NCBI GenBank assembly: GCA_944989445.1
Contig: CALYLW010001198.1
Location: 3,287 to 67,286, forward strand
Reading direction: 5' to 3'
DNA from: Ampullaceana balthica
Taxonomy: Eukaryota; Mollusca; Gastropoda; Lymnaeidae
Length of the DNA: 64,000 bases
The notes below the pieces were generated by a model, which saw only the letters and a list, made by a program, of their open reading frames with translations, was not told the DNA's origin and did no database searches. Positions 1 to 10,616 of this stretch are shown here, piece by piece. Positions within the stretch are counted from its first letter, which is position 1. Each line of letters opens with the position of its first letter. A program made the translations under genes and the position numbers.

Positions 1-416
1 GGCCCTTGAAGATTTGTGAATATAATTGGATTACCACTGCTGGTCGCCCTTGAAGATTTGTAAATATAATTGGATTACCACTGCTTGTCGCCCCTTGAAG
101 ATTTGTGAATATAATTGGATTACCACTGCTGGTCGCCCTTGAAGATTTGTGAATATAATTGGATTACCACTGCTGGTCGCCCTTGAAGATTTGTAAATAT
201 AATTGGATTACCACTGCTTGTCGCCCTTGAAGATTTGTGAATATAATTGGATTACCACTGCTGGTCGCCCTTGAAGATTTGTGAATATAATTGGATTACC
301 ACTGCTGTTTGCCCTTGAAGATGTGTGAATATAATTGGATTACCACTGCTGTTGGCCCTTGAAGATTTGTGAATATAATTGGATTACCACTGCTGTTCGC
401 CCTTGAAGATTTGTGT
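1..416. repeat. 44-bp minisatellite, about 9 copies
   Basis: Head-to-tail units of 44 bp, each containing CTTGAAGATTTGTGAATA and ending GCTGGTCGCC. Units differ by single substitutions such as gtgaat/gtaaat and ctggtcg/ctgtttg. The array runs off the left edge of the window, so its true length is unknown. No coding potential is seen. Confidence 0.93.
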
Positions 417-510
417 TAAGAGAGTTTGGGTGTCTTGTCACATCAACTAAAAATACAAAATCTTCCAACCAAGCAGGATCAGATTGTTCTGGAATCGTTT
501 GTTCCTTATT

Positions 511-868
511 TTCCAAGATATATACCTCTTATTTAAGTGTGTAGAGGCGCTGAAGTGTTGTTCCACGATATATACCTCTTATTTAAGTGTGTAGAGGCGC
601 TGAAGTGTTGTTCCCCGACCGAGCCATCTTGTACCATTGTGAAACACAACATCTTCTTATTCTCAATGGGGAGGGGGCAAAGCTTTGTGACGTCATAGGG
701 GCTGTCCATNGTGCTGTTCCACGATATATAACTCTTATTTAAGTGTGTAGAGGCGCTGAAGTGCTGTTCCACGATATATACCTCTTATTTAAGTGTGTAG
801 AGGCACTGAAGTGCTGTTCCACGATATATACCTCTTATTTAAGTGTGTAGAGGCGCTAAAGTGCTGTT
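511..868. repeat. 50-bp repeat, 2 + 3 copies around an insert
   Basis: A 50-bp unit containing GATATATACCTCTTATTT and AAGTGTGTAGAGGCGC occurs twice (511-612) and three times (about 713-868). Between them lies 613-712, ending in a single undetermined base (N) at 710. That insert contains the sequence that served elsewhere as target of the hAT element at 906-3986. It also holds an inverted fragment resembling 1081-1120. Confidence 0.85.
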
Positions 869-1474
869 CCCCGACCTAGCCATCTTGTACCATTGTAACA
901 CACAACAGAGGCGTCATTAGGGTTGGTGTCACCCGGGGCGGTAGCTCATGGTGTCACCCCTTCACGACTGAAGGGGCCGTCCATAAATGACGTCACGCGA
1001 GGTTGCCGATTTTTACCCCACCCTCCCCCAGCGTCATACTTTATCACAAAAATATAGACCCCGTCCCTTTTTTTACGATATGACGTCACAAAGCTTTGAC
1101 ACCCCTCCCCCAAGCCGTATTTTCTCAATAAAAATTAGCATGTTGCATATTATTTTTTGTCATTTAAATATGTATTTAGGGTAAGTCTGCACCGTAATAT
1201 CGTAACACGCGTGAAGTCATTGAAAACGTAATTAAATAAATGGTAAACAATCAAATATTTAAGTGGAACTTTTATTTAAAGTTTCGCGTTTTTTATGTGA
1301 CGTCACATTTCTTAAACAACCCATCCTCGTACCACATCGTCACAGATGCGTGGACCCCCCTATGGCGGATTAAAAGGGGGGGGTAGCTGAACGGGCTAAA
1401 GCCCCCAATAAGTTAAGGGCCCCCAAACTTTTTATGAATTATAGTGTATAATAAAGATGCAGGCCATTATGTTT

Positions 1475-3235
1475 GTACGAATCCCTGAAAATGCCTTGGA
1501 CAGTCATACGGCAATGCTGCAAATGAGTAGGAAGTATAACCGAAAGCAGGCTATTCTTCGTGAGAAGTGCATTGTAGCTCATTATGTGCCGTGTACAGCT
1601 CATTCCTTTAATTTGGTTGGGAAAAGAGCAGCAGGTTGTCCTACTGCGGTCAGATTTTTTTGTCTTCTGAATAATCTTTATACCCGACTTTTTGCATCTA
1701 CTCATCGTTGACAGGTACTTCAAAAACATATGAAATTGATACATGCCAACAAAGCCTTGTCTAACACAAGATGGTCAGCCTGACATTATGCTGTAAGGTC
1801 TGTTAATAGCTCATACCATGAGAATATCGCAGCACTGGAAGAATTAGCAACAAATGAAAATCAGCCACTTGACTGCCGACTTGAAGAAGGAGGATTTCTA
1901 AAGGAAATTGAACAACTGGAAGTCGCTATTTTACTTGAAATTTGGGAAACAATTTTAGAAAGGAAGTATCTCATTGAGTTTGTTAAAAAATAGCATTCTT
2001 AATTTTATTCCTATGAAGACAAAAGAAAGGAAAAGTCCGTGGTAAAAACAGTGTAAACAATCTTCAATACTATCAAACAAAAAAGAAAGCACCAGTTTGA
2101 TAAATGACATCAACAAAACAGTATTCTCCTGGAGAAAAAAATTCAAGATTGAGGTAGTTCTGGTAATCATTGACAAATTTTCTTAAGCCCTACAACATTG
2201 GTTAGGTGCATATAAATACATCCATGAGAAATTTGGCTTTCTTACAAACCTAACTGAGTTCAGCACTTTCGCCACCCGATGGACAGCAGCCAAGTTAATG
2301 GAAGAACATTCAAGTGATTTCGAAGAAGGGTTCGGGTAAATCCGAAGCAACAGTTTCGTTCCCCTCAATTTAGTAGCAACCCCATCGAGCGGTGCCGGTT
2401 TAGGGCCAGGAGCGCCAGTACGGATTAGCAAAAAGTGCCGCGAAGAACGCATTGGATGCCAGCTCTGAGGAAACCTTCCAGTGGGGGTTGCACCCTAGGT
2501 AGGTATTTGAGCATCCCCCGGTCTGCGGCGGTCCTAACCATGGAGACCCGTGTGCTTTGACGGGATGGTGCCAAAGTGGTAGCGGGTCGTAGTAGGAAAT
2601 CCCACCAACTCCTTGTGAGGACAACTTAGTGGGAGGCATCTTCGACTGTATGTCCTGGATGCCCAGGTGGCCGCTTCAGAAGCGACCGCTGTCCTCAGCT
2701 GTTACATCTCTTTGGTGGCCAGATGGCTAAGGGGGTCTTCCGGGAATACCCATAAAGAGCACTAGGCTCGGGGCTTCTGATTTTCTTCCACATGTAGGTT
2801 CATGAGTGATTTCGAAGACTGTTTACCTTCAGAATTAGTCAAATTTTGAGAACTCTTAAAAAAGGTATTGTCCAGCCCCAGGCCCATGGTAAGGAAAAGG
2901 AATTAGCACAAAGCGAAACTAAAAAAACTTGCACAGAACTAATAATTTTGCTGCTTTTGAATGAGCTATATTTCACAAAGTCCTTTACAAATGTACACAT
3001 CGCACTTCGCATCTATCTTTCAATGATGACATCAAACTGCAACTGAGAGCGATCCTTTTCAAAGTTGAAAAGAATATATAATGAGTTAGAATTTGCATGG
3101 GACGAAAAAGGCTGAATATGCTCTCTCTAATGAGCATTGAAAAGTAACTTGTAAGCTTACTCAGCTTTATCGACTTGATTGAAAACTTCACCATTTGAAA
3201 AAATCGCAAACGAAAGTTGTAGGTTGAAATAATAA
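1475..3235 (+). pseudogene. hAT transposase relic (ZMYM1/DUF4371-like), C-terminal half
   Basis: Conceptual translation in shifting frames gives the typical order of the second half of a ZMYM1-like hAT transposase. YVPCTAHSFNLVGK and the following CPTAVRFF segment lie near 1580-1660, ASTHR near 1700, a SNTRWSA-like segment near 1755, and an ALEELATNEN segment near 1840. The insertion domain continues to about 2310. The C-terminal dimerisation region (ERSFSKLKRI at about 3047, then RLNMLSLMSIEK after a frameshift) lies at 2990-3160. It is broken by many stops, for example TGA at about 3044 directly before ERSF, and by frameshifts. A 478-bp insert at 2327-2804 splits it. The zinc finger and DUF4371 N-terminal part is missing. 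The family assignment rests on recognised motifs, not on a search. Confidence 0.82.
2327..2804. mobile_element. Retroposon nested in the hAT relic, 14-bp target duplication
   Basis: The segment is flanked by perfect 14-bp direct repeats agtgatttcgaaga (2313-2326 and 2805-2818), the size expected for LINE/SINE retroposition. It is clearly richer in GC than its surroundings. Its first ~68 bp (GGTCGGGTAAATCCGAAGC-like) recur at 45568-45632, so it belongs to an interspersed family. I see no RNA polymerase III boxes or reverse transcriptase in it. It could be a SINE or a short internal fragment of a LINE. Confidence 0.7.
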
Positions 3236-4009
3236 TCATACATATTTTTCAATAATTTTTGTTATTTCAAATAGAGAAAAGAATTCGTTACCTCATGAAT
3301 TTTTTTTTAAATACGGAATAACGCGTAATACTATTCTTTACGGGGGCGCGTTCGTAAGCACTAAACAGCGTAAGTCGGAATGGGACCGTCGTAACCGGAG
3401 GACTACCTGTATATAAACATGCATATCTATGCTTTCACGCCTTTAATAAATATATATATATATAAAATATTACACTCAAAGACATTGAATTCATAATTTT
3501 CCTCAAGAAAAATATCAACAAAGAAAACCCATGTTTTGATTTTTTTTCTTGTAAGATAAAATCGTATTCCCCCCCCCACCCCACTGTGGTGGAGGGAGTC
3601 GTGAGGTGGGATTCGTTCATGCTGTCGGTGTGTCCAAGCCCAAATGGCTTTATATCTTTTAAAACAGAAGACACTGCCTCTTACATTCCAGCCTTTTTTA
3701 AAGATCTCTCTGCTGCGACTATTTCTTTTCTTTTTTTCCTAATTTCTTTTAATGTTGTTTGTGTGTTGGGATAGTTTTATTATTGCAAGTTAACTGATAT
3801 TTTTGTAATAAGAATTTTCGCGTTTAACGTATTTCATTGTATTTCTTAATTTCTTTCTAGATTAAAAAAATTGTCATCTTTTGTTTTCTGACATAAAATC
3901 GTACACAGTAAAATTTTAGGCTCGGGTGTCACCCCCTGACGGGTGTCACCCGGGGCGGCCCGCCCCCCCCCCTAGTGACGCCACTGAACACAACATCTTC
4001 TTATTCTCC

Positions 4010-4270
4010 ATGGATGTTAAGAAGAAATTGCTGAAACTGGCAGTGAAACGGGGCTTCACAGTGAATAGAGCTTATAGCTTTTATTCCTGGCTCAAGGACA
4101 TGATCACATCTAAAGTATTTGGCACAAAGAACTTGTTGGTGAATGATACAGTGAAGTTTAAAATTAAATTCTTTGCCAGCCTCTTCGCTGACATTGTTAC
4201 AGAAAAGTTTTGTTTGTCAACTGTGCTCACCAGACATGTCAGTGGCACTCTCAGTAATAAATACACATAG
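4010..4270 (+). CDS. Short open frame of unknown function beside the hAT insertion
   Basis: The frame begins at an ATG (MDVKKKLLKLAVKRG) and runs 86 codons to a TAG, ending near NKYT. The preceding bases (aacacaacatcttcttattc) also occur at 643-662, so this start belongs to an interspersed family and not a unique locus. It resembles no family I know. The composition (Lys, Phe, Leu; a basic start) would suit a transposase or zinc-finger-associated exon. It may be the remnant of another mobile element into which the hAT at 906-3986 jumped. Confidence 0.3.
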   Translation: MDVKKKLLKLAVKRGFTVNRAYSFYSWLKDMITSKVFGTKNLLVNDTVKFKIKFFASLFADIVTEKFCLSTVLTRHVSGTLSNKYT

Positions 4271-4480
4271 TTTTTTTACTGATAATTTAACGTCATTGAC
4301 AGCAGAACAAAAATAAGAAAATAAATTTATTCCTCTTGTTAGGTCTTTAAGACTGAAAGTCTAGTAATTAGTAAACAATAAAATGGTATCGATTTTTTAC
4401 ATCCTTTGAGGTACTCAGAACAGAACAGTACAAAATTTCGACTTTTTAAAATAAATAAAATGTCTTTACAGGAATAATAC

Positions 4481-5156
4481 ATCCGTCAATAAGTAAATAC
4501 ATCCGTCAATAAGTAAATACATCCGTCAATAAGTAAATACATCCGTCAATAAATAAATAGATCCGTCAATAAATAAATACATCCGTCAATAAGTAAATAC
4601 ATCTGTCAATAAGTAAATACATCAGTCAATAAGTAAATACATCCGTCAATAAGTAAATACTTACGTCAATAAGTAAATACATCCGTCAATAAGTAAATAC
4701 ATCAGTCAATAAGTAAATACTTACGTCAATAAGTAAATACATCCGTCAATAAGTAAATACATCAGTCAATAAGTAAATACATCAGTCAATAAGTAAATAC
4801 TTATGTCAATAAATAAATACATCCGTCAATAAGTAAATACATCAGTCAATAAGTAAATACATCAGTCAATAAGTAAATACTTACGTCAATAAATAAATAC
4901 ATCCGTCAATAAGTAAATACATCAGTCAGTAAGTAAATACATCAGTCAATAAGTAAATACATCAGTCAATAAGTAAATACATCAGTCAATAAGTAAATAC
5001 ATCAGTCAATAAGTAAATACTTACGTCAATAAATAAATACATCCGTCAATAAGTAAATACATCAGTCAATAAGTAAATACATCAGTCAATAAGTAAATAC
5101 ATTAGTCAATAAGTAAATACATCAGTCAATAAGTAAATACATCCATCAATAAGTAC
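4481..5156. repeat. 20-bp minisatellite, 34 copies, with higher-order order of variants
   Basis: The units are 20 bp, atccgtcaataagtaaatac and variants. Three main variants differ at the first five bases: atccg, atcag and ttacg (once ttatg). They follow a non-random order in which ttacg is always followed by atccg and then a run of atcag units. The array abuts the 52-bp array with no spacer. Confidence 0.95.
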
Positions 5157-5575
5157 GCCTCATGTACACTCTCACCTTCTATATCGTCACCCACACCACC
5201 AACAAAACGCCTCATGTACACTCTCACCTTCCATATCGTCACTCACATCACCAACAAGACGCCACATGTACACTCTCACCTTCCATATCGGTACCCACAC
5301 CACCAACAACACGCCTCATGTACACTCTCACCTTCCATATCGGCACCCACACCACCAACAACACGCCTCATGTACACTCTCACCTTCCATATCGTCACCC
5401 ACACCACCAACAACACGCCTCATGTACACTCTCACCTTCCATATCGGCACCCACACCACCAACAACACGCCTCATGTACACTCTCACCTTCCATATTGGC
5501 ACACACACAACCAACAACACGCCTCATGTACACTCTCACCTTTCCATATCGGCACCCACACCACCAACAAACATG
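5157..5575. repeat. 52-bp minisatellite, about 8 copies (small copy)
   Basis: The 52-bp unit contains CGCCTCATGTACACTCTC, ACCTTCCATATCGGC and a CACCACCAAC segment. Because 52 is not a multiple of three and the unit has no stop in one direction, all three forward frames stay open. This gives overlapping 124-138 codon frames that are not genes. The same unit forms a longer array at 31497-32920. Confidence 0.95.
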
Positions 5576-5935
5576 TAACATCTTGTAATAGTATTAGAAT
5601 TTCTTGTTATATTTTAATACTTTCCTTTCTTTTACATTTGGACATTGTTGTATTTATAAGTTTTATTTAATATTTAATTCTATAAAAGTATCAACTAGGT
5701 TAGTATTTTAAACAGTTTATTTTATTGATTACCATTTTATTGTGTTTAATTTCATAAGACAAAATAAACAAGTAAAAATGAATTGTTTGACTATTTTGTA
5801 TTATTATTTTTTTTGTGTTTTTGTTTATTTATAAATGTATTTACATAAACGAAAATGTTTGTTGATATGGAAACATGTGCGTGTTGTGGTCATATGTGGA
5901 TTTGGGTTGTACATTATTGTGGTGTGTGGTAACAT
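5576..5935. repeat. Duplicated 3' flank of the 52-bp array (paralogue of 32911-33275)
   Basis: About 350 bp of AT-rich sequence, from aaacatgtaacatcttgtaa to the first gtggtcat repeat, is almost the same as the sequence after the second 52-bp array. Array plus flank were therefore duplicated as a block. After this point the two copies differ: here a 59-bp array follows, there unique sequence. Confidence 0.9.
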
Positions 5936-6665
5936 GTGGGTAGTGTGGTCATATGTGGGTGTGGGGTGTACATTATTGTGGTGTGTGGTAACTTGTGGGT
6001 AGTGTGGTCATATGTGGGTGTGGGTTGTGCATTATTGTGGTGTGTGGTAACATGTGGGTAGTAAGGTCAAATGTGGGTTTGGGGTGTACTTATTGTGGTG
6101 TGTGGTAGCATGTGGGTAGTTTGGTCATATGTGGATTTGGGGTGTACATTATTGTTGTGTGTGGGAACATGTGGGTAGTGTGGGAACATGTTGGTAGTGT
6201 GGTCATATGTGGGTTTGGGGTGTACATTATTGTGGTGTGTGGGAACATGTGGGTAGTGTGGTCATATGTGGGTTGGGGTGTACATTATTGTGGTGTGTGG
6301 TAACATGTGGGTAGTAAGGTCAAATGTGTGTTTGGGGTGTACCTTATTGTGGTGTGTGGTAGCATGTGGGTAGTTTGGTCATATGTGGGTTTGGGGTGTA
6401 CATTATTGTGGTGTGTGGGAACATGTGGGTAGTGTGGGAATATGTGGGTAGTGTGGTCATATGTGGGTTTGGGGTGTACATTAATGTGGTGTATGGTGAC
6501 ATGTAGATAGTGTGGTTATATGTGTGTTTGTGGTGTAAATTATTATGTTGGTGTGTGGTAACAGGTGGGTAGTGTGGTAACATGTGGGTAGTGTGGTCAT
6601 ATGTGGTTTTGGGGTGTACATTCTTGTGGTGTGTGGTAACATGTGCGTGGTTTTGTCATATGTGG
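5880..6665. repeat. 59-bp G/T-rich minisatellite, about 13 copies
   Basis: The unit contains GTGGTCATATGTGGG, TTTGGGGTGTACATTA and TTGTGGTGTGTGGTAACATG. Phase markers at 5891, 5950 and 6009 give a period of 59. Some units carry an extra gggaacatgtgggtagtgt insertion (near 6170 and 6425), so a modified unit has itself been copied. It is strongly G/T-biased on the + strand. Confidence 0.92.
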
Positions 6666-6674
6666 TTTGGGGTG

Positions 6675-7806
6675 TACAGTAAATGTGCCTTCAAACTCTA
6701 CTTGTGGTACAGTAAATGTGCCTCCAAACTCTACTTGTGGTACAGTAAATGTGCCTCCAAACTCTACTTTGTGGTACAGTAAATGTGCCTCCAAACTCTA
6801 CTTGTGGTACAGTAAATGTGCCTCCAAACTCTACTTGTGGTACAGTAAATGTGCCTCCAAACTCTACTTGTGGTACAGTAAATGTGCCTCCAAACTCTAC
6901 TTGTGGTACAGTAAATGTGCCTCCAAACTCTACTTGTGGTACAGTAAATGTGCCTCTAAACTCTACTTGTGGTACAGTAAATGTGCCTCCAAACTCTACT
7001 TGTGGTACAGTAAATGTGCCTCCAAACTCTACTTGTGGTACAGTAAATGTGCCTCCAAACTCTACTTGTGGTACAGTAAATGTGCCTCCAAACTCTACTT
7101 GTGGTACAGTAAATGTGCCTCCAAACTCTACTTGTGGTACAGTAAATGTGCCTCCAAACTCTACTTGTGGTACAGTAAATGTGCCTCCAAACTCTACTTG
7201 TGGTACAGTAAATGTGCCTCCAAACTCTACTTGTGGTACAGTAAATGTGCCTCCAAACTCTACTTGTGGTACAGTAAATGTGCCTCCAAACTCTACTTGT
7301 GGTACAGTAAATGTGCCTCCAAACTCTACTTGTGGTACAGTAAATGTGCCTCCAAACTCTACTTTGTGGTACAGTAAATGTGCCTCCAAACTCTACTTGT
7401 GGTACAGTAAATGTGCCTCCAAACTCTACTTGTGGTACAGTAAATGTGCCTCCAAACTCTACTTGTGGTACAGTAAATGTGCCTCCAAACTCTACTTGTG
7501 GTACAGTAAATGTGCCTCCAAACTCTACTTGTGGTACAGTAAATGTGCCTCCAAACTCTACTTGTGGTACAGTAAATGTGCCTCCAAACTCTACTTGTGG
7601 TACAGTAAATGTGCCTCCAAACTCTACTTGTGGTACAGTAAATGTGCCTCCAAACTCTACTTGTGGTACAGTAAATGTGCCTCCAAACTCTACTTGTGGT
7701 ACAGTAAATGTGCCTCCAAACTCTACTTGTGGTACAGTAAATGTGCCTCCAAACTCTACTTGTGGTACAGTAAATGTGCCTCCAAACTCTACTTGTGGTA
7801 CAGTAA
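6675..7806. repeat. 33-bp minisatellite, about 34 near-identical copies
   Basis: Units of 33 bp (TACAGTAAATGTGCCTCC, then AAACTCTACTTGTGG) are nearly all identical, with one c-to-t change near 6957. Two units have an extra T (ctttgtgg at 6768 and 7363), 595 bp apart, which is 18 units plus one base. Since 33 is 11 codons, two frames on each strand remain open for hundreds of codons (for example CGTVNVPPNST repeated). There is no start context, splice site or neighbouring exon, so I treat it as non-coding. Confidence 0.96.
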
Positions 7807-7924
7807 AGCTCCACATTGTGTGGCGTTGAACAGTTCTCATATAATATTTTGATATGAAAATGGTTGGTAGCTTTAGTGAATCTCAAACGTGTTCACTACA
7901 TCAAAATTCTAATGACGTAATATA

Positions 7925-8465
7925 TTGGCACCCCCACGCAAACACACCCTATCACCACTCCCCCAAATACCCCCCATCCCCACAAACCTACCGGCCACCC
8001 AATGACAAATAACACCACCCACCCCCACCCAGCCCTACCCACCTTCCAAACTCACACTCCCACGATATAAAACCAATACACATAGCACCCCTCCACCGCA
8101 TCCGCACCCCCATAACAACCAAACCTATTTCCCATAACACCGCAAAACCAACCCCCACCATTTTACCGCTATATATCCCTACCCCCATCCGACCCACCCA
8201 ACCCACGCAACCAACAAACCCAATCCATTCCCTAGCCCACACCACCCTACATCGCCCCCTCAGTTTCAATCCAAAATGCCCCCAAGCTATAACTCCACCC
8301 CTAGAAACCCACCCACCCACCGCCACACAGTGTGCCCCAGCCCTTAAAACACAAAAAACCTCCAACAGTATACAAACTCCTCACAAAACCCCCTTATAAC
8401 CGTAGCAAACACCAGTATAACCCCCACCCCTCCACTAAGTGCCCACGCGCCCCACTCCCCCCCTC
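7925..8465. other. G-poor, A/C-rich tract with strong strand asymmetry
   Basis: About 540 bp consist almost only of A, C and some T on the + strand, with runs such as cacccaccccc and very few G. There is no clear repeat period. The minus strand is correspondingly rich in GGG/GGGG runs. The open frame on the minus strand (7988-8365) is low-complexity Gly/Val/Trp/Arg and is not credible as a protein. Confidence 0.75.
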
Positions 8466-8863
8466 ACCGATTTTGTCTTGGTTTCAAGAATGTTAGTTTG
8501 TGTTATTACTAACTCTCCTTATTACATTAAAACATTCCACGACCCCCTTATTAAAACGATTTTGTCAAGAATCTTTTCGTTGCTGTAGGGACTACTTCGC
8601 GACCATATTTTGATATTTCTGTTTTTATTTCCTCTTTTTTTGTGTGGCAATGTTGCTTTACAAATATTTTTGTTTTGTTTTCAATACTATGAACGAAAGA
8701 ATCCAATCCAATGAGTCCCTATACATTTTCAGATTTGTATATATTAACTCTATGACCATCTAATTTATTGTAACTATATTTCCATATAGCCTAAACGTCA
8801 ATGATTTTTAATATATTGTATTTATTTTTAAAAACAGTGATAATATTAGTTTTGCGTACTTAA
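8466..8863. other. AT-rich intergenic sequence, nothing recognised
   Basis: No open frame, repeat or motif worth naming is seen in these ~400 bp. Confidence 0.6.
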
Positions 8864-8952
8864 GCCTCCAATCTAAGACTAACTTTGTGATCCCAGGTAT
8901 TTCACTTAAACCTCCAATCTAAGAATATCTTTGTGATCCCAGGTATTTCAGA
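8864..8952. repeat. Tandem pair of ~45-bp units
   Basis: Two copies of a unit containing CCTCCAATCTAAGA and TTTGTGATCCCAGGTATT lie in tandem, directly before the ~55-bp array. Confidence 0.8.
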
Positions 8953-8954
8953 AA

Positions 8955-9710
8955 CGTGTATTTATATGTGCTTTAAATGCAAATAGAAAGTATGACTGCT
9001 ATTACAAAATGTATGTATATATGTGCTTTAAATGCCAATATAATGTATTACTGCTATTACAAAATGTATGTATATATGTGCTTTAAATGCCAATATAATG
9101 TATTACTGCTATTACAAAATGTATGTATATGTAGCTTTAAATGCCAATATAATGTATTACTGCTATTACAAAATGTATGTATAATGTGTTTTAAATGCCA
9201 ATATAATGTATTACTGCTATTACAAAATGTATGTATATGTGCTTTAAATGCCAATATAATGTATTACTGCTATTACAAAATGTATGTATATGTGCTTTAA
9301 ATGCCAATATAATGTATTACTGCTATTACAAAATGTATGTATATGTACTTTAAATGCCAATATAATGTATTACTGCTTTACAAAATGTATGTATATATAA
9401 ATGCCAATATAATGTATTACTGCTATTACAAAATGTATGTAATATGTGCTTTAAATGCCAATATAATGTATTACTGCTATTACAAAATGTATGTATATAT
9501 GTGCTTTAAATGCAAATATAATGTGTTACTGCTATTACAAAATGTATGTATATATGTGCTTTAAATGTCAAATATAATGTATTACTGCTATTAAAAATGT
9601 ATGTATATGTGATTTAAATTCCAATATAATATGTTACTGCTATTACAAAATGTATTTATATATGCTTTAAATGCCAATATAGCATGCTACTGCTATTAAA
9701 AATGTATGTT
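8955..9710. repeat. ~55-bp AT-rich minisatellite, about 14 copies
   Basis: The unit contains GTGCTTTAAATGCC, AATATAATGTATTACTGC and ATTACAAAATGTATG. The period is 53-55 bp, varying by the length of the tatata stretch. Divergence rises towards the right end. Reading frames through it are chance. Confidence 0.93.
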
Positions 9711-10051
9711 CAAATGTATCACTTCTCCCTGAAATACTTTTACAGTGCTCAAGATAACTCATAAAAACAAGAATTGTATTCAAGGCGGATGTGACCCGCG
9801 GGCCGTTGTTTTTGCTTATATAGAAGATCTTTTACTCTTCTCTTTGTAATTCACTTTTACGTTAGAACTAAGTCCTAGTGATCAGCAAAGATGATCAGCA
9901 ATCATGTACACAAGATGACGTCACTAGCATTGTTCATGAAGTGTTTGTGATAGTCACAAGGGTCAAGTGCAAGGAAACTAAATTGTAATGTAAAAACATT
10001 TGAAACTCTTGACGCCAGGAAATTAGGTGCGGCTAGTCGTTATCAGACACA
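9711..10051. other. Intergenic; small GC-rich patch at 9784-9810
   Basis: Mostly unremarkable. The patch gacccgcgggccgttg near 9792 resembles an internal fragment seen in many hAT MITEs, but without visible terminal repeats it cannot be assigned. Confidence 0.4.
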
Positions 10052-10409
10052 TCTGTGGACTTTGTGAAGTCTTGGCAATAGACTTTGTGAAGTCTTGGCA
10101 ATAGGCTTTGTGAAGTCTTGGCAATAGGCTTTGTGAAGTCTTGGCAATAGGCTTTGTGAAGTCTTGGCAATAGGCTTTGTGAAGTCTTGGCAATAGGCTT
10201 TGTGAAGTCTTGGCAATAGGCTTTGTGAAGTCTTGGCAATAGGCTTTGTGAAGTCTTGGCAATAGGCTTTGTGAAGTCTTGGCAATAGGCTTTGTGAAGT
10301 CTTGGCAATAGGCTTTGTGAAGTCTTGGCAATAGGCTTTGTGAAGTCTTGGCAAAGGCTTTGTGAAGTCTTGGCAAAGGCTTTGTGAAGTCTTGGCAATA
10401 GGCTTTGCT
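10052..10409. repeat. 23-bp minisatellite, about 15 copies
   Basis: The unit is TTTGTGAAGTCTTGGCAA plus taggc. Two units near 10352-10390 are 21 bp (missing TA) and the first is variant. Open frames on the minus strand in all three phases (up to 138 codons) follow from a stop-free 23-bp unit. Confidence 0.95.
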
Positions 10410-10616
10410 AGTAAGGGAGATATTGGTGAATCTGACCATGCACCAAAATAGTTATGGACACATCACGTTAATGTGTAGGTGGAGGTGGTTGGGTTTTTTT
10501 GGAAAAAAATATGACCAGACAGGATATAGACTGGCAATAAAGATGAAAAGATGATTATTATGGTGATGGAGAAAACAAATAATAATAAAGGTTTGTTCTA
10601 GCTGAAATGATGGAGA

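Larger units (their letters stand above)
906..3986 (+). mobile_element. hAT transposon with terminal inverted repeats, decayed
   Basis: The left end reads CAGAGGCGTCATTAGGG and the reverse complement of the right end reads CAGTGGCGTCACTAGGG. These are related terminal inverted repeats of the CAGxG type typical of hAT elements. The flanks are cacacaa (899-905) and aacacaa (3987-3993), a 7-8 bp imperfect target duplication as expected for hAT. Sequence at 613-670 looks like an uninterrupted relative of the target: ccattgt...aacacaacatcttc continues straight through. Inside is a broken hAT transposase on the + strand (1475-3235) with a later retroposon nested in it. The N-terminal half of the transposase is not recognisable. 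A GC-rich stretch at 966-1350 with several TGACGTCA palindromes may be a further small insert. The element is immobile as it stands. Confidence 0.78.

Noticed and set aside
3310..3412. Possible pogo/Tigger-type end (ggaggactacctgtat)
   Set aside because: Resembles ends seen in other genomes, but no partner end or target duplication was found. It lies inside the hAT element at 906-3986.
4481..5156. CRISPR-like regular repeats
   Set aside because: Units are contiguous without unique spacers and the genome is eukaryotic. The same applies to the other arrays.
6643..7852. Long open frames (up to 367 codons) with 11-residue repeats, on both strands
   Set aside because: The 33-bp unit is a multiple of three and stop-free in four frames. 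Both strands are open over the same DNA. There is no signal peptide, splice site or non-repetitive domain, so this is a minisatellite.
7988..8365. 125-codon minus-strand Gly/Trp/Val-rich frame
   Set aside because: Lies in a G-rich (minus strand) low-complexity tract where stops are rare.
8977..9564. Cys/Tyr-rich frames in the ~55-bp array
   Set aside because: Shadows of the repeat unit, with frame changes at each length variant.
9784..9812. hAT-like GC patch gacccgcgggccg
   Set aside because: Too short and without ends. Kept only as a remark.
10023..10439. Three overlapping minus-strand frames
   Set aside because: A stop-free 23-bp unit read in rotating frames. No conserved start or flank.
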